Shown: positions 7,786-16,952 of the stretch, one piece after another
Layout of the letters: every line of letters begins with the position of its first letter
Position numbering within the stretch: position 1 is the stretch's first letter
NCBI GenBank assembly: GCA_040772085.1
Contig: JAXGYU010000001.1
Coordinates: 1,054,001 to 1,118,000, forward strand
Origin: JAXGMV01 sp040772085
GTDB lineage: Bacteria; Chloroflexota; Anaerolineae; Anaerolineales; Anaerolineaceae
Length of the DNA stretch: 64,000 nucleotides
Reading direction: 5' to 3'
The notes under the pieces: generated by a model
What the model was told of the DNA's origin: nothing
The model's database searches: none
What the model saw: the letters and a program-made list of their open reading frames with translations, nothing else
Position numbers and translations under genes: made by a program

Positions 7786-9242
7786 TCAAGACCAAAAAAG
7801 ACGTCATGAAATGGATCGAAAAACACGCACCTGAATTCACCAGCCTGTCGGATGAAATCTGGGATCATCCCGAAGTCTCGCATAAGGAGTTTTACAGCTC
7901 AAAACTGCAAGCCGATTACATGGCCGCGCAAGGTTTCAAGGTGACCTGGGACGTTGGCGGCTTGCAGACCGCCTTCGTCGCTGAATGGGGCAAGGGCAAG
8001 CCGATTATTGGCTTTCTGGGCGAGTTCGACGCGCTGCCCGGGCTCTCCCAGATGGACAAAGCTGATCCTGAACCGTTGGTACCTGGCGGCCCCGGTCACG
8101 GTTGCGGGCATAACCTGCTGGGCGTCGGCTGCATGGCGAGCGTTGTGGCGCTCAAGGAATGGATGGCAGCCAACAAGGTCAAGGGCACGCTGCGCTATTA
8201 CGGCTGTCCCGCTGAGGAGAGTTATTACGGAAAAACATTTATGGCGCGTGCCGGCGCATTTAATGACCTGGATGTTGCCTTCAACTATCACCCCAGCGAA
8301 TTCAACGCCGCTTCCAAAGCGGAGATGGTCGGCGTCTATGATCTAAAATTCCGCTTCCTTGGCCGATCCGCGCATGCCGGCGGCGCGCCGCATCTCGGGC
8401 GTTCGGCGCTGGACGCGGTCGAGCTAATGAACATCGGCGTCAATTACCTGCGCGAACACGTCACCAGCAATGTGCGCATGCATTACGCTACCACCAACGG
8501 CGGCGCCGCGCCCAATATCGTGCCGGCAGAAGCTGAAGTCTGGTATTTCATCCGCGCGCTCTCCGCTGAAGAACGTCTGGAGGTACTGAACCGGGTGCGC
8601 AAGGTGGCTCAGGGCGCTGCCATGATGACCGAAACCACGGTCGAAGAGATCTTCCGCTCGGCCTGCTCGGCGACATTGAACAACAAATATCTGGCGGACC
8701 TGCAGTATGAGAATCTCAAGCTGGTTGGCCCGATCAGCTATACCGACGAAGAGCTGGCTTATGCCGCTCAGATCAACGCGCATTACAAAGCGATCGATGT
8801 CGAGGACAGGCTGCAGGGTTTCAAAGCTGACGCCCTGACCATGAAGAAGCTGCGCGCCAATCTGCTCAAACCGCTGAATGGCGAAATTTATCCCTCGATC
8901 GATGAGGGCAATGTTGAGACCGGCTCAACCGATGTCGGTGATGTCAGTCAGATCACGCCGCTCAGCATGCTCGGCAGCGCCTGCTTCTCAACCAATGCCA
9001 GCGGACATTCCTGGGGCATCGTCGCCAGCTCACGCGCCAGCTTCGGGCATAAAGGCATGCTGCTGGCTGCCAAGGTGATGGCGCTCTCGGCCATGGACTG
9101 CTTCACCGACCCGGCGCACATCCGCAAAGCCAGGGCTGAATTCAAGCAGGCAACCGGCGACAAACCTTACATGTGTCCGCTGCCTGATCATGTCAAACCC
9201 CCGCGCTTCCCCGCGCCTGAGAACTGGAGGAATAATGGATAG
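7782..9242 (+). CDS. M20 family amidohydrolase, AbgB-like, copy 3 of 4
   Basis: 486 residues. The start is the ATG at 7782, preceded by AAAGGAGAAGCG and overlapping the stop of copy 2. An upstream open frame to 7728 lies inside copy 2 and is discounted. Metal and catalytic residues are present in GHGCGHNLLGVG, CPAEESYYGK, FNYHPSEFN, GRSAHAGGAPHLGRSA and SGHSWGIVA. The residues after the Glu pair (SYYGK) differ from the other three copies. It overlaps copy 4 by 8 bp. The role is an aminoacylase-type amide hydrolase of unknown substrate. Confidence 0.88.
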   Translation: MIKTKKDVMKWIEKHAPEFTSLSDEIWDHPEVSHKEFYSSKLQADYMAAQGFKVTWDVGGLQTAFVAEWGKGKPIIGFLGEFDALPGLSQMDKADPEPLVPGGPGHGCGHNLLGVGCMASVVALKEWMAANKVKGTLRYYGCPAEESYYGKTFMARAGAFNDLDVAFNYHPSEFNAASKAEMVGVYDLKFRFLGRSAHAGGAPHLGRSALDAVELMNIGVNYLREHVTSNVRMHYATTNGGAAPNIVPAEAEVWYFIRALSAEERLEVLNRVRKVAQGAAMMTETTVEEIFRSACSATLNNKYLADLQYENLKLVGPISYTDEELAYAAQINAHYKAIDVEDRLQGFKADALTMKKLRANLLKPLNGEIYPSIDEGNVETGSTDVGDVSQITPLSMLGSACFSTNASGHSWGIVASSRASFGHKGMLLAAKVMALSAMDCFTDPAHIRKARAEFKQATGDKPYMCPLPDHVKPPRFPAPENWRNNG

Positions 9243-10632
9243 CAAACGCTGGATTCTGAAATGGATTGACGAGAACAAATCCGACTTTACCGGCATGGCT
9301 GACGCCATCTGGGCCAAGCCGGAGATCGCGCTGGAGGAAACCTTTGCCTCCAGACTGCAGGCTGATTACCTGGAAAGTAAAGGTTTCAAAATCAAATGGG
9401 GCGCGGGCGGCATGCCCACAGCATTCATCGCCGAATGGGGCAAGGGCAAGCCGATCCTGGGCTACCTGGGCGAATATGACGCGCTGGGCAACCTGAGCCA
9501 GAAGCTGCAGCCCGACCCTGAACCCGCCGAGGACGGCGCGCCAGGACAAGGCTGCGGTCACAATCTGCTCGGCACTGGCGTGCTGGCTGCCTGTGTTGCC
9601 ACGCAAGCCTGGATGAAGGAGTTCAAGGTCAAGGGCACGCTGCGCTACTACGGCTGTCCGGCTGAGGAAACTCTGACCGGCAAGGTGTTCATGGCGCGCG
9701 AAGGCGTCTTTGACGACCTGGACGCCGCGCTGAATTATCATCCCGGTTCGGTTAACCATCCCTCCAAGGGGTCGATGAACGCGCTCAACAACCTCAAGTT
9801 CCGCTTCGTCGGACGTACCGCGCACGCAGGCGGCGCGCCGCATCTGGGCCGGTCAGCGCTGGACGCGGTGGAGCTGATGAATGTCGGCGCCAACTATCTG
9901 CGCGAGCACGTCGAGACGCAGGTGCGTATCCACTACGTCATCACCAACGGCGGGTCGGCGCCGAACATCGTGCCCGGTGAAGCCGAAGTCTGGTACTACG
10001 TCCGCGCGCAGAAGCGTCCGATGGTGGATGAGGTGACCGACCGCCTGCGCAAGATCGCCGAAGGCGCCGCTATGATGACAGAAACCAGCGTCTCGGAGAA
10101 GTTCATCACCGGCTGCTACAACGTGCTGAACAATGAATATCTGGCTGACCTGCATTACGAGAACATGAAGCTGATCGGGCCGATCAAATTCAGCGCCGAG
10201 GAACAGGCCTTTGCTAAAAAGGTCAATGAGAATTACCCCGTTGAACAGCGCGGCAGCAGCAAGCGGCTGGGGAAGAAATATGAAAACGCGCACCTGGTCG
10301 GCGACAACTTCAACGACCTGGACAACGGCAAGTACATGGCCGGCTCCAGCGACGTCGGGGATGTCTCCTACATCACCCCGCTCTCGATGCTCTGGACGGC
10401 AACCTCATCGACCGATGCCGCGGGTCACTCCTGGGGCATGACCGCCTGTGTGGGCAGTACCATCGGGCATAAGGGTATGCTGCATGGCGCCAAGACGATG
10501 GCCTTGGTGTCGGCAGACCTGCTATCCGACCCCGCGCATCTGAAGAAAGCCCGCAAGGAATTCACAGCCGTGACCAAGACGGACAAGTATGTCACGCCAT
10601 TGCCCGAGAGCTTGAAGACACCTTTTGACTAA
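9235..10632 (+). CDS. M20 family amidohydrolase, AbgB-like, copy 4 of 4
   Basis: 465 residues, the shortest of the four. It starts at ATG 9235 after CTGGAGGAATA, inside the last codons of copy 3. It carries GQGCGHNLLGTG, where the first His of the other copies is Gln; that His is not a metal ligand in solved M20D enzymes, so activity may be kept. CPAEETLTGK, LNYHPGSVN, GRTAHAGGAPHLGRSA and AGHSWGMTA are intact. The signature GSTDVGD reads GSSDVGD. Divergence of the substrate loops suggests the four genes were kept for different amides. An intrinsic terminator follows at 10654-10681. Confidence 0.88.
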   Translation: MDSKRWILKWIDENKSDFTGMADAIWAKPEIALEETFASRLQADYLESKGFKIKWGAGGMPTAFIAEWGKGKPILGYLGEYDALGNLSQKLQPDPEPAEDGAPGQGCGHNLLGTGVLAACVATQAWMKEFKVKGTLRYYGCPAEETLTGKVFMAREGVFDDLDAALNYHPGSVNHPSKGSMNALNNLKFRFVGRTAHAGGAPHLGRSALDAVELMNVGANYLREHVETQVRIHYVITNGGSAPNIVPGEAEVWYYVRAQKRPMVDEVTDRLRKIAEGAAMMTETSVSEKFITGCYNVLNNEYLADLHYENMKLIGPIKFSAEEQAFAKKVNENYPVEQRGSSKRLGKKYENAHLVGDNFNDLDNGKYMAGSSDVGDVSYITPLSMLWTATSSTDAAGHSWGMTACVGSTIGHKGMLHGAKTMALVSADLLSDPAHLKKARKEFTAVTKTDKYVTPLPESLKTPFD

Positions 10633-10653
10633 AACAGCACCGCTCTAAGTCCA

Positions 10654-10681
10654 AACTCCCTGCTAACGTGGGGAGTTTTTG
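10654..10681 (+). terminator. Intrinsic terminator of the M20 operon
   Basis: Arms AAACTCCC and GGGAGTTT across a 10-nt loop, followed by a T-tract, 22 bp after the stop of the fourth M20 gene. Confidence 0.75.
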
Positions 10682-10745
10682 ATTGGAGAGCCCTGCACTG
10701 CGGCACAATCGGGTGGATAAGGTAAAATTTAGCCAGACCATCATC

Positions 10746-12749
10746 ATGCGCGATCTCATCCAAAACCTTCCTTACCTGCTTGCTACGCTTGCCTGGGTGC
10801 TGCTCTGGGCAACGGGCGGATACTGGATGGTCAGGAGTGCCTTCAACCTGCGTTCAAACGAGCTGGGGCTGATCGGTTTCAGCGTCGGGCTGGTCACGCA
10901 GACCTGGCTGACCAACCTGCTGGCGCGCTGGATCCCCTTCACGACCACGATCTGGCTGACGGCAGTGATCGTATTAATTACCGGGCTGATCTTCGCCCTG
11001 CCTGAAGGGTGGCGCAACCTGTTTCGCTTCAAGATCTCGCCCTGGCAATGGATCATCTTCGCCATCCTGGCGTACAGTTTCACGGCCATGGCGCGCGGTC
11101 TGGCGATCTTTGACGACTACGCCCACCTGCCAACCACTTCCATTCTCGCGACCGGCGATATCCCGCCGCATTTTCCGCTCAACCCCTCAGCGAGTTATGG
11201 TTACCATTACTTCCTGATGCTCTTCGCCGCGCAGGTGATGCGGCTGGCAAACCTGCCGGCCTGGGTCGCGCTGGACGCCGCCCGCGGGCTGTCCTTCGGC
11301 CTCTCGATGCTGATGATTTTCATCTGGGTGGAGCGTATCACCTGGAGCAAGGTAGCGGGCTTCGTCGGCGCCGCTTTTGCGGCTTTCGCCGGCGGTACCC
11401 GCTGGCTGCTGTTGCTTTTGCCATCCGGCATCCTGGCGAAGGTCTCCTCGCAGGTCACCATGCTCGGCAGCGCCGCGCAAAGCTCGCCAGACCTGGCGAA
11501 AGGCTTGATCAGCCCGTGGATCATGGAAGGGGCTGGCCCCTTCCTGTTCCCGCTCGCGTACGGCAACGGCATTTCCTCCCCCTCGATACTCGGACATGGG
11601 CCAAACGGTCTGATCGGCGGCGCGCTGGCGACGCCGCTCCTGATGACCTTCAACCGCTGGAAGAACTGGCGCGCGCTGGTCATCACCGTCATCATCATGG
11701 CGGCAGGCTCGCTGCTCTCCGAGACCGGGCTGCTGCTCAGTCTGGCTGCCTGGGGATTGCTGACCCTCTACGAGATGATTCGCCAGCGCAAATTCAGCAT
11801 TCCGCCGACACTGCGCAAATGGTGGCTGGTCATCATCCTGTCGTTCATCATTTCCGTCCTGCAGGGCGGCACGTGGACCGATGTGATCGCCGGTTTTATC
11901 AACCGGCTGGCTGGCAGTCCTGCGGCTGAAAGCTATCAGACCATGGGCTTCGCGCTGGTCTGGCCGCCGACCATCGTCTCAGCCAATCTGGGCGTACTCT
12001 CGCTGACCAATCCCTGGCAGATGCTGGCAGCAGCCGCCGAGATCGGTCCGATGATCATCATGCTGCCGCTGGTGGCGATTTATGGTCTGAAAGCCGCGCG
12101 CAACCGCCGCTGGTATGAAGCTGCCGGCATTCTCGGCGCGTTCATCACGCTGCCGCTGATGTTCGTCCAGTACACCGGCTCGGCGGGTGTCCGCAATACC
12201 TCACGCCTCTACGACTTCATCGGCATTGCCGGCGCCTGGGCGGTTCCGGTCGGCTGGATGTGGCTCAAGCGCCGCTCCGAAACCCTCAAAGCGGCTGCCG
12301 TCGTCCTCTCGCTGGTGCTCATTATGGGCGGTGTGGTGCTGTTCGGCATCTCGCTGATCGCGGCGCAGCGGCCGGTCGCCTCTTCCTTCATAGGGCAGCT
12401 CGATGAGCCCTTCCAGGAAAAATACTGGAACAAACTCGACCGCGGGATGATGCTCTTCGATCACAACCCCTACCGCGGCGTGACGCTCTTCGGCTTGTTC
12501 ACCAATGCCGGCCAAACCTGGTTAATCCAGAAACCGCAGTGGGAAGCGCTCTATGAAGCACCAGACCCCTATGCCTTACGTGCCGAGGGTTATGGGTATT
12601 ACTACAGCGACGAGTTGAGCTGGTATGACCTGAACACGACCGAAAAGGCCTCTTTCAGCGAGCCGTGTGTGCGGCTGGTGGAAGAAGTTAAGCACAAGCG
12701 GCTGAACCAGTGGCGGCGGTTATACGACATCCGCGAATGTGTTAAATAA
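10746..12749 (+). CDS. Large polytopic membrane protein, possibly GT-C-like
   Basis: 667 residues with about 12-14 hydrophobic segments and a soluble C-terminal domain from about residue 560. The segment FDDYAHLPT in an early loop, followed by FPLNPSASYGYHYF, resembles the acidic first-loop motif of GT-C glycosyltransferases and DUF2298-like Chloroflexota membrane proteins. That assignment is tentative. ATG 10746 is chosen because the hydrophobic region starts there; the upstream frame to 10683 lies just after the preceding terminator and looks non-coding. No strong ribosome site is seen. It stands alone between two terminators. Confidence 0.7.
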   Translation: MRDLIQNLPYLLATLAWVLLWATGGYWMVRSAFNLRSNELGLIGFSVGLVTQTWLTNLLARWIPFTTTIWLTAVIVLITGLIFALPEGWRNLFRFKISPWQWIIFAILAYSFTAMARGLAIFDDYAHLPTTSILATGDIPPHFPLNPSASYGYHYFLMLFAAQVMRLANLPAWVALDAARGLSFGLSMLMIFIWVERITWSKVAGFVGAAFAAFAGGTRWLLLLLPSGILAKVSSQVTMLGSAAQSSPDLAKGLISPWIMEGAGPFLFPLAYGNGISSPSILGHGPNGLIGGALATPLLMTFNRWKNWRALVITVIIMAAGSLLSETGLLLSLAAWGLLTLYEMIRQRKFSIPPTLRKWWLVIILSFIISVLQGGTWTDVIAGFINRLAGSPAAESYQTMGFALVWPPTIVSANLGVLSLTNPWQMLAAAAEIGPMIIMLPLVAIYGLKAARNRRWYEAAGILGAFITLPLMFVQYTGSAGVRNTSRLYDFIGIAGAWAVPVGWMWLKRRSETLKAAAVVLSLVLIMGGVVLFGISLIAAQRPVASSFIGQLDEPFQEKYWNKLDRGMMLFDHNPYRGVTLFGLFTNAGQTWLIQKPQWEALYEAPDPYALRAEGYGYYYSDELSWYDLNTTEKASFSEPCVRLVEEVKHKRLNQWRRLYDIRECVK

Positions 12750-12750
12750 A

Positions 12751-12777
12751 AACTTCCCCGCTTGAGCGGGGAAGTTT
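12751..12777. terminator. Strong bidirectional terminator
   Basis: AACTTCCCCGC and GCGGGGAAGTT form a perfect stem with a short loop. A-tracts and T-tracts on both sides give a U-tract on each strand. It separates two convergent genes. Confidence 0.85.
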
Positions 12778-12790
12778 TTTCATCATCATC

Positions 12791-13876
12791 TCACTCGGAG
12801 TAAACGACCTGCAGTCGTCCGATCGGCTGGTCGATCACGACATGAATCACGTCGGTCGCGCCGGCAGCCGCAGCCGGTGACTGGAAGACACCGTCCGCTT
12901 CCACAAAGTCGTCGGGCATCTCAACCAGCGTAAAGAAGGTATTGCGCTCAATCGTAACCGCTGAGTCCTTCTGGACGATCACCATCAGGTCGCCCATGAC
13001 AGTATTCAGATCCGCGCTGAAATTGCCTGCCCGCGGCAGCGCGATGACCGTCTTGCCCATCACGGTTTCAGCCTTCAGCGCCTGCAGACGCAGCAGCGTC
13101 AGGTCGAGATTTTGCTTGCCGAGCACGGTACGCGTATCGAGCTTGAGCAGCGTATTGCTGTTAAAGCCGAGATCCCATGACAGCGTCTGTGAGGGACCGA
13201 ACGGCATGACGGGATAGATGAAATTACCGCTGCTGTTGATATCCAGCACGGCACTATTGTCCTGGATGGTGAACTCGTTGTTGACCTTTTGATTCTCGGC
13301 GGTCAGCAGGTGACCGCTGACCAGAACCCCGGGGTCCGCCTGAGCGGCAAGGTTGACATCGCCATATACTGAATCGATGTTGGCGCTCAACTGACTGGTC
13401 ATGCCCACTTCCTGATTGATCGTCTCACCCAGCGCTTTCTGGGTCGAGAACGGCGCGTAGAAGGTAAACCAGATCACGCCGATGAACAATGCAAAGCCGA
13501 GCACAACGCCGACAACCATGGCGAAATTGGATTTATTGCCAACCAGCAGGTCCAGCCCCCAGGCGATGACAAACACCGGCCACATACGCAGGATCACGTT
13601 CCAGGCCGAGACGTCAATCGCGCCCAGGTTGCCCAGCAGGAAAAGTCCGCCCAGACCGATGACCAGCACCGCGCCGACAGAACCGCTGCGCTGCCAGAGC
13701 TGATCCACACCGGCGATGATCAGGACGACCGGCCACCACTTCATAAAGACATCCCAGGCGCTCATATGCAGCAGGCCGAGCGTGGTAAAGAAAAACACCA
13801 CGCCGACGCCGATCAGCACCAGCGGGATGAACAGGCTGTGCCTTGGTTTTTCAATTGCCATATTCTCTTCTGTCAT
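12791..13876 (-). CDS. LiaF-like envelope protein (DUF5668 membrane region plus beta-helix domain)
   Basis: 361 residues from the ATG at 13876, with AAGGAG upstream. Residues 15-150 hold about five hydrophobic helices, including repeated MWPVFVIAWGLDLL-type units typical of LiaI/LiaF-like (DUF5668) proteins. The C-terminal 200 residues are rich in alternating polar and hydrophobic residues with repeated D-L-N and T-V-M-G steps, the look of the DUF4097/LiaF C-terminal domain. Such proteins regulate envelope-stress responses. No LiaRS-type two-component genes are adjacent. The function here is therefore only an envelope role. Confidence 0.72.
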   Translation of the reverse strand: MTEENMAIEKPRHSLFIPLVLIGVGVVFFFTTLGLLHMSAWDVFMKWWPVVLIIAGVDQLWQRSGSVGAVLVIGLGGLFLLGNLGAIDVSAWNVILRMWPVFVIAWGLDLLVGNKSNFAMVVGVVLGFALFIGVIWFTFYAPFSTQKALGETINQEVGMTSQLSANIDSVYGDVNLAAQADPGVLVSGHLLTAENQKVNNEFTIQDNSAVLDINSSGNFIYPVMPFGPSQTLSWDLGFNSNTLLKLDTRTVLGKQNLDLTLLRLQALKAETVMGKTVIALPRAGNFSADLNTVMGDLMVIVQKDSAVTIERNTFFTLVEMPDDFVEADGVFQSPAAAAGATDVIHVVIDQPIGRLQVVYSE

Positions 13877-14124
13877 ATCAATTACTCCTTGATGCAAGGT
13901 CGGCTAAAGGCGGCCGGCCCGGCTGGATACACACAATTGCTGGATTAATGGTTGCAATATTCGGGCCAGGTCAGAGCTGGCCTGCCCTGATGGGGCTCGG
14001 CATTGGCGAGCCTCCATGAGAGGCGGAGCCTCGCGTCGGGCGTGGATTCATCCGTGCCGCGGAATATGGCTTTATTCACCAGCAGCTTGTCGGGCTGCTC
14101 GCCTATTCCGCCCCTTATCAACAC

Positions 14125-14150
14125 AAAACCCGCCTGACAGGCGGGTTTTT
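14125..14150. terminator. Terminator after the LysM operon
   Basis: AAAACCCGCCTG and CAGGCGGGTTTT pair around a short loop, just after the end of the reverse-strand LysM gene. The rest of the 13877-14169 interval shows no convincing gene; a 74-codon frame there lacks a ribosome site. Confidence 0.7.
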
Positions 14151-14169
14151 CAAGTGTCACAACGACCAA

Positions 14170-14760
14170 TTATCGTCTGGCAAAGGCGCTGACGAAGAGC
14201 GCGCCCAGCCCGACAACGCACAGCAGAATCAGGCCATAGCCCACAAGACGCTGCGGGTCAGCCTGGATCTTCTGACCTTCGCTCATCTCGGTGACTGCCG
14301 GCACCGTCACAGCCGCGGCCATCTGCGCGACATCAACCGTCGCGGTTGGCGGCAGATCCGGCGTCGCGGTCGCGGCCACTTCCACCACCTCGGTGGTCGC
14401 GGTCGGCTCGGGGGTGACCGGTCCGCTGACGATCAATTCCTGACCAGGGAAAATGGCTGGATTCGTGGCGTCCAGACTATTCAACTGCGCCAGTTGTCCG
14501 ACAGTGATGCCATAGGCGCTGGCGATGCTCCAGGCAGCCTGCCCCTGTTGCACCACGTGCACCACACTGCCATCGGGGCGCGGCGTGGTGGTCACGACCC
14601 AGATGACTTCCTGATTGACGGTTGGCGCTGCGGTCGCGGCCTGGGCAGGCATTGCGCCTTCACCCGCGCTGGATTGAGAGCTGGCGAACACCTGCTGCAC
14701 GCCAACTGCCATCAGCGTGATCAATATCACAAATGAGAGAAACCTGGTTTTTTGTGTCAT
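14170..14760 (-). CDS. Exported LysM-domain protein with C-terminal membrane anchor
   Basis: 196 residues. The signal peptide is MTQKTRFLSFVILITLMAVG ending near VFA. One LysM domain (about residues 60-105) has the core HVVQQGQAAWSIASAYGI and NPAIFPGQELIV, which binds GlcNAc-containing glycans such as peptidoglycan. A Thr/Pro-rich linker follows, then a hydrophobic helix and a basic tail (FARR) that anchor it in the membrane. ATG 14760 has GGAAAGGA upstream; ATG 14784 overlaps the stop of the preceding gene (ATGA) and is an alternative. It is third in an operon with two CAP+LysM genes. Confidence 0.8.
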   Translation of the reverse strand: MTQKTRFLSFVILITLMAVGVQQVFASSQSSAGEGAMPAQAATAAPTVNQEVIWVVTTTPRPDGSVVHVVQQGQAAWSIASAYGITVGQLAQLNSLDATNPAIFPGQELIVSGPVTPEPTATTEVVEVAATATPDLPPTATVDVAQMAAAVTVPAVTEMSEGQKIQADPQRLVGYGLILLCVVGLGALFVSAFARR

Positions 14761-14780
14761 AACAAATCCTTTCCATTGGC

Positions 14781-15788
14781 TCATCGTTTGCGGACGCTAC
14801 TGACAAACGCGGCGACAAGCCCGATCAAGCAGATTAATAATACCCAAAAACCGATCGCTTTGCGGTCCAACTGTCCGTCCTCGACAATTGGGGGCAGCAG
14901 CGGTACCGCTGTCGGCGCCAGCGCTGTGCCGGCTGTAGGCGTGCTCAGCAGCGCCCGCGGCGTGCGGCTTGGCAGCGGTGTCTGGGTTGGGGGTAACGGC
15001 GTGCCGGTAATCGTCGCCGTGGGCGTACGGGTATACGGCAGGACGATAAACAGACGGTTGCCTTCGAAGATCACCGGATTTTCTTCAGTAAAGCCATTGA
15101 TATCTTTCAGATGCTGTTCGGTGATACCGTAAGCCATCGAGATCGACCACAGGGTTTCACCGGGCGAGACCACGTGGACGATAGCGCCATCGTCGCGCGG
15201 CGTGCCGGTCACGAAGGGTGTGGCCGTCACCTGTGTTTTACTGGTTGACGCGCCGGCAGGAACGCTGCCAGGCTGGGGTGTTGAAACGGCAGATGACGCC
15301 GACCCAGCCGAGATCGTCTCCATCATGTTGGTCAGGCTGCCGGTGCGCACTACGATCAGCGTGTAATAAACATTGTTGCCCGAGAAAGCGACACCTGCGC
15401 CGACATTGGCTTCAGAATAGCCAACCAAAGTATGGGTATGCCAGTAGTCCGTCCACTGGGAGTTGATAAGCGTATTGATGCTTGTGCCCGGCCCTCCGCC
15501 GACATTCTCGGAGGTGATGCCCAGGGTAGCGGGTGTTGAACCATCCGCCCGGGTATGCGTGATCTGCCCGATGGACGCCTGATATTCCGAGTGCTGCTGC
15601 GCCAGGCTCATCAGCGAACCATCAACGGTGTATGCAGCAAGACCATAGTTCGCCCGGTAAGCATTAACCGCTGCTATCAGCTCACCCGCAGTTCCGGCTT
15701 GCGCGCGTGCCGGTCTCACCGTTGCTGGCAGCAAGGTCAGCAACAGGCACAGTATGACCACTATCTTGAACGCGATTCGATTTTTCAT
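14781..15788 (-). CDS. Exported CAP-domain plus LysM protein with C-terminal anchor
   Basis: 335 residues. A signal peptide ends at ARA around residue 29. Residues 32-150 form a CAP/SCP (YkwD-like) domain with LIAAVNAYRANYGL, ITHTRADG, the Glu in TSENVGG and the late YSEANVGAGVAF. A LysM domain follows at about 200-250 (HVVSPGETLWSISMAYGI). Then come a TPTAT-rich linker, one membrane helix and the tail VRKR. Bacterial CAP domains occur in secreted proteins of unclear activity; LysM places it on the cell wall. The ATG at 15788 overlaps the upstream stop by 4 bp (ATGA), so translation is coupled. Confidence 0.82.
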   Translation of the reverse strand: MKNRIAFKIVVILCLLLTLLPATVRPARAQAGTAGELIAAVNAYRANYGLAAYTVDGSLMSLAQQHSEYQASIGQITHTRADGSTPATLGITSENVGGGPGTSINTLINSQWTDYWHTHTLVGYSEANVGAGVAFSGNNVYYTLIVVRTGSLTNMMETISAGSASSAVSTPQPGSVPAGASTSKTQVTATPFVTGTPRDDGAIVHVVSPGETLWSISMAYGITEQHLKDINGFTEENPVIFEGNRLFIVLPYTRTPTATITGTPLPPTQTPLPSRTPRALLSTPTAGTALAPTAVPLLPPIVEDGQLDRKAIGFWVLLICLIGLVAAFVSSVRKR

Positions 15789-16837
15789 TTTTTTCGGCGG
15801 CTGTTGAACCCTGAGTAGAGCATCATGCCCAGCCCAACAGCGCTGACCGCCAGGACAATTATACCGACCGTTTTCGCGCTGCCGCCGAGGCTGAGGCCGG
15901 AGACCGAAGGCGACGTGGCAGTAGGATAAATCGTTCCAGCCGGCAGCAAAGTAGCCGTCGGGACGATCGGCGTGGGTGTGGCGGATGGCAAAGGCGTCGG
16001 CGTGATGGTCGCTGTCGGTTCGGGTGTCGCGGTCACCTCCGGCGTGGCTGTCGCCGGCTGTGGCAACTGGATCAGCAGCTTCTGCTTCTCATAGATCACC
16101 ATATTGGGACCGATGATCGGATTGAGCTCCACCAGTCGCTCCAGCGGCACTTCATAGGCTGAGGAGATGCCCGAGAGCGTCTGCCCATAACCGACAACGT
16201 GCACGATCGAGCCGTCAGCTTCGGGTTCAGCTTTCTGTACGGGCTGGATCAACTGCAAGACCGGCTGTTGAGCGCTCAATGCCGGCACGGTCGCGCCAGG
16301 CACGAAAACCCCGCCGGGTTTGGTGCCCGGGTTATTAGCCGAATACGCCGCGTGCAGGACATAGTAGGAAAAACCATCGGCGTCATGGGCAACCCCGGCG
16401 CCGACGTGCGTATAAGCGGTCATCGTTGCCGGCAGGAGGTGCAGCGCGTCGCTCCAGTACAGGGTGATGATATCCGCCGCGCTCATGTTGTTCCCGCAGG
16501 CAATGTTCTCGGTCGCGAAGACCGTCCCGCCGCTGCCGAAACCAGCCGCGGCAGCCCTGCCGCTGGCATCACCGAGGTGACCGCAGGCGCGCGTGGCAGC
16601 CATGATCTCCGCCGTGGTCTGCGCTGATGCCATCAACGCCGAACTAAGCTCGAGCGGACTGTTCCCATAGCTGGTCCGCAGCCCGTTCGTCAGATCGATC
16701 AGCTCATACGGCGTCGCTTCCTGAGCGAAAGCCTGCCTCGCGGGCATTATCAGAAAGACGGCCAGGATGACCAAAAAGAGTTTGTAAAAGGGTTGAGTAC
16801 GCGTATTTACTCTCCGGGTTTGACCCAATATTTGCAT
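15785..16837 (-). CDS. Exported CAP-domain plus LysM protein with C-terminal anchor, paralogue
   Basis: 350 residues from ATG 16837. The architecture matches the following gene: a signal peptide ending at AFA near residue 41, a CAP domain (LIDLTNGLRTSYGN, RACGHLGDASG, ATENIACG, YTHVGAGVAHD), LysM (HVVGYGQTLSGISSAYEV), a Thr/Pro linker, a membrane helix and NSRRKK. The frame runs open to 17185, but that stretch is antisense to nothing useful and overlaps the neighbouring operon, so it is discounted. No clear ribosome site precedes ATG 16837, and a TATAAT sequence touches it, so the true start could be slightly downstream. It is the first gene of a three-gene wall-binding operon. Confidence 0.78.
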   Translation of the reverse strand: MQILGQTRRVNTRTQPFYKLFLVILAVFLIMPARQAFAQEATPYELIDLTNGLRTSYGNSPLELSSALMASAQTTAEIMAATRACGHLGDASGRAAAAGFGSGGTVFATENIACGNNMSAADIITLYWSDALHLLPATMTAYTHVGAGVAHDADGFSYYVLHAAYSANNPGTKPGGVFVPGATVPALSAQQPVLQLIQPVQKAEPEADGSIVHVVGYGQTLSGISSAYEVPLERLVELNPIIGPNMVIYEKQKLLIQLPQPATATPEVTATPEPTATITPTPLPSATPTPIVPTATLLPAGTIYPTATSPSVSGLSLGGSAKTVGIIVLAVSAVGLGMMLYSGFNSRRKK

Positions 16838-16905
16838 TATAACGCATGGCTTGTCAAGGTTTTTTTGCCTCAACAAGAGGGAACTGACACGCGTTGAGGC
16901 ACAAA

Positions 16906-16933
16906 AATAGGCTGAAGTTGCCTTCAGCCTATT
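16906..16933 (-). terminator. Intrinsic terminator of the M55 operon
   Basis: AATAGGCTGAAG and CTTCAGCCTATT form a 12-bp stem with a 4-nt loop. On the reverse strand it is followed by TTTTT, 20 bp after the third M55 gene. Confidence 0.85.
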
Positions 16934-16952
16934 GCTCGGTTGGTTTGATTTG

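Noticed and set aside
13945..14169. 74-codon reverse frame between the LiaF-like and LysM genes
   Set aside because: It spans a terminator hairpin, lacks a ribosome site and has no recognisable sequence.
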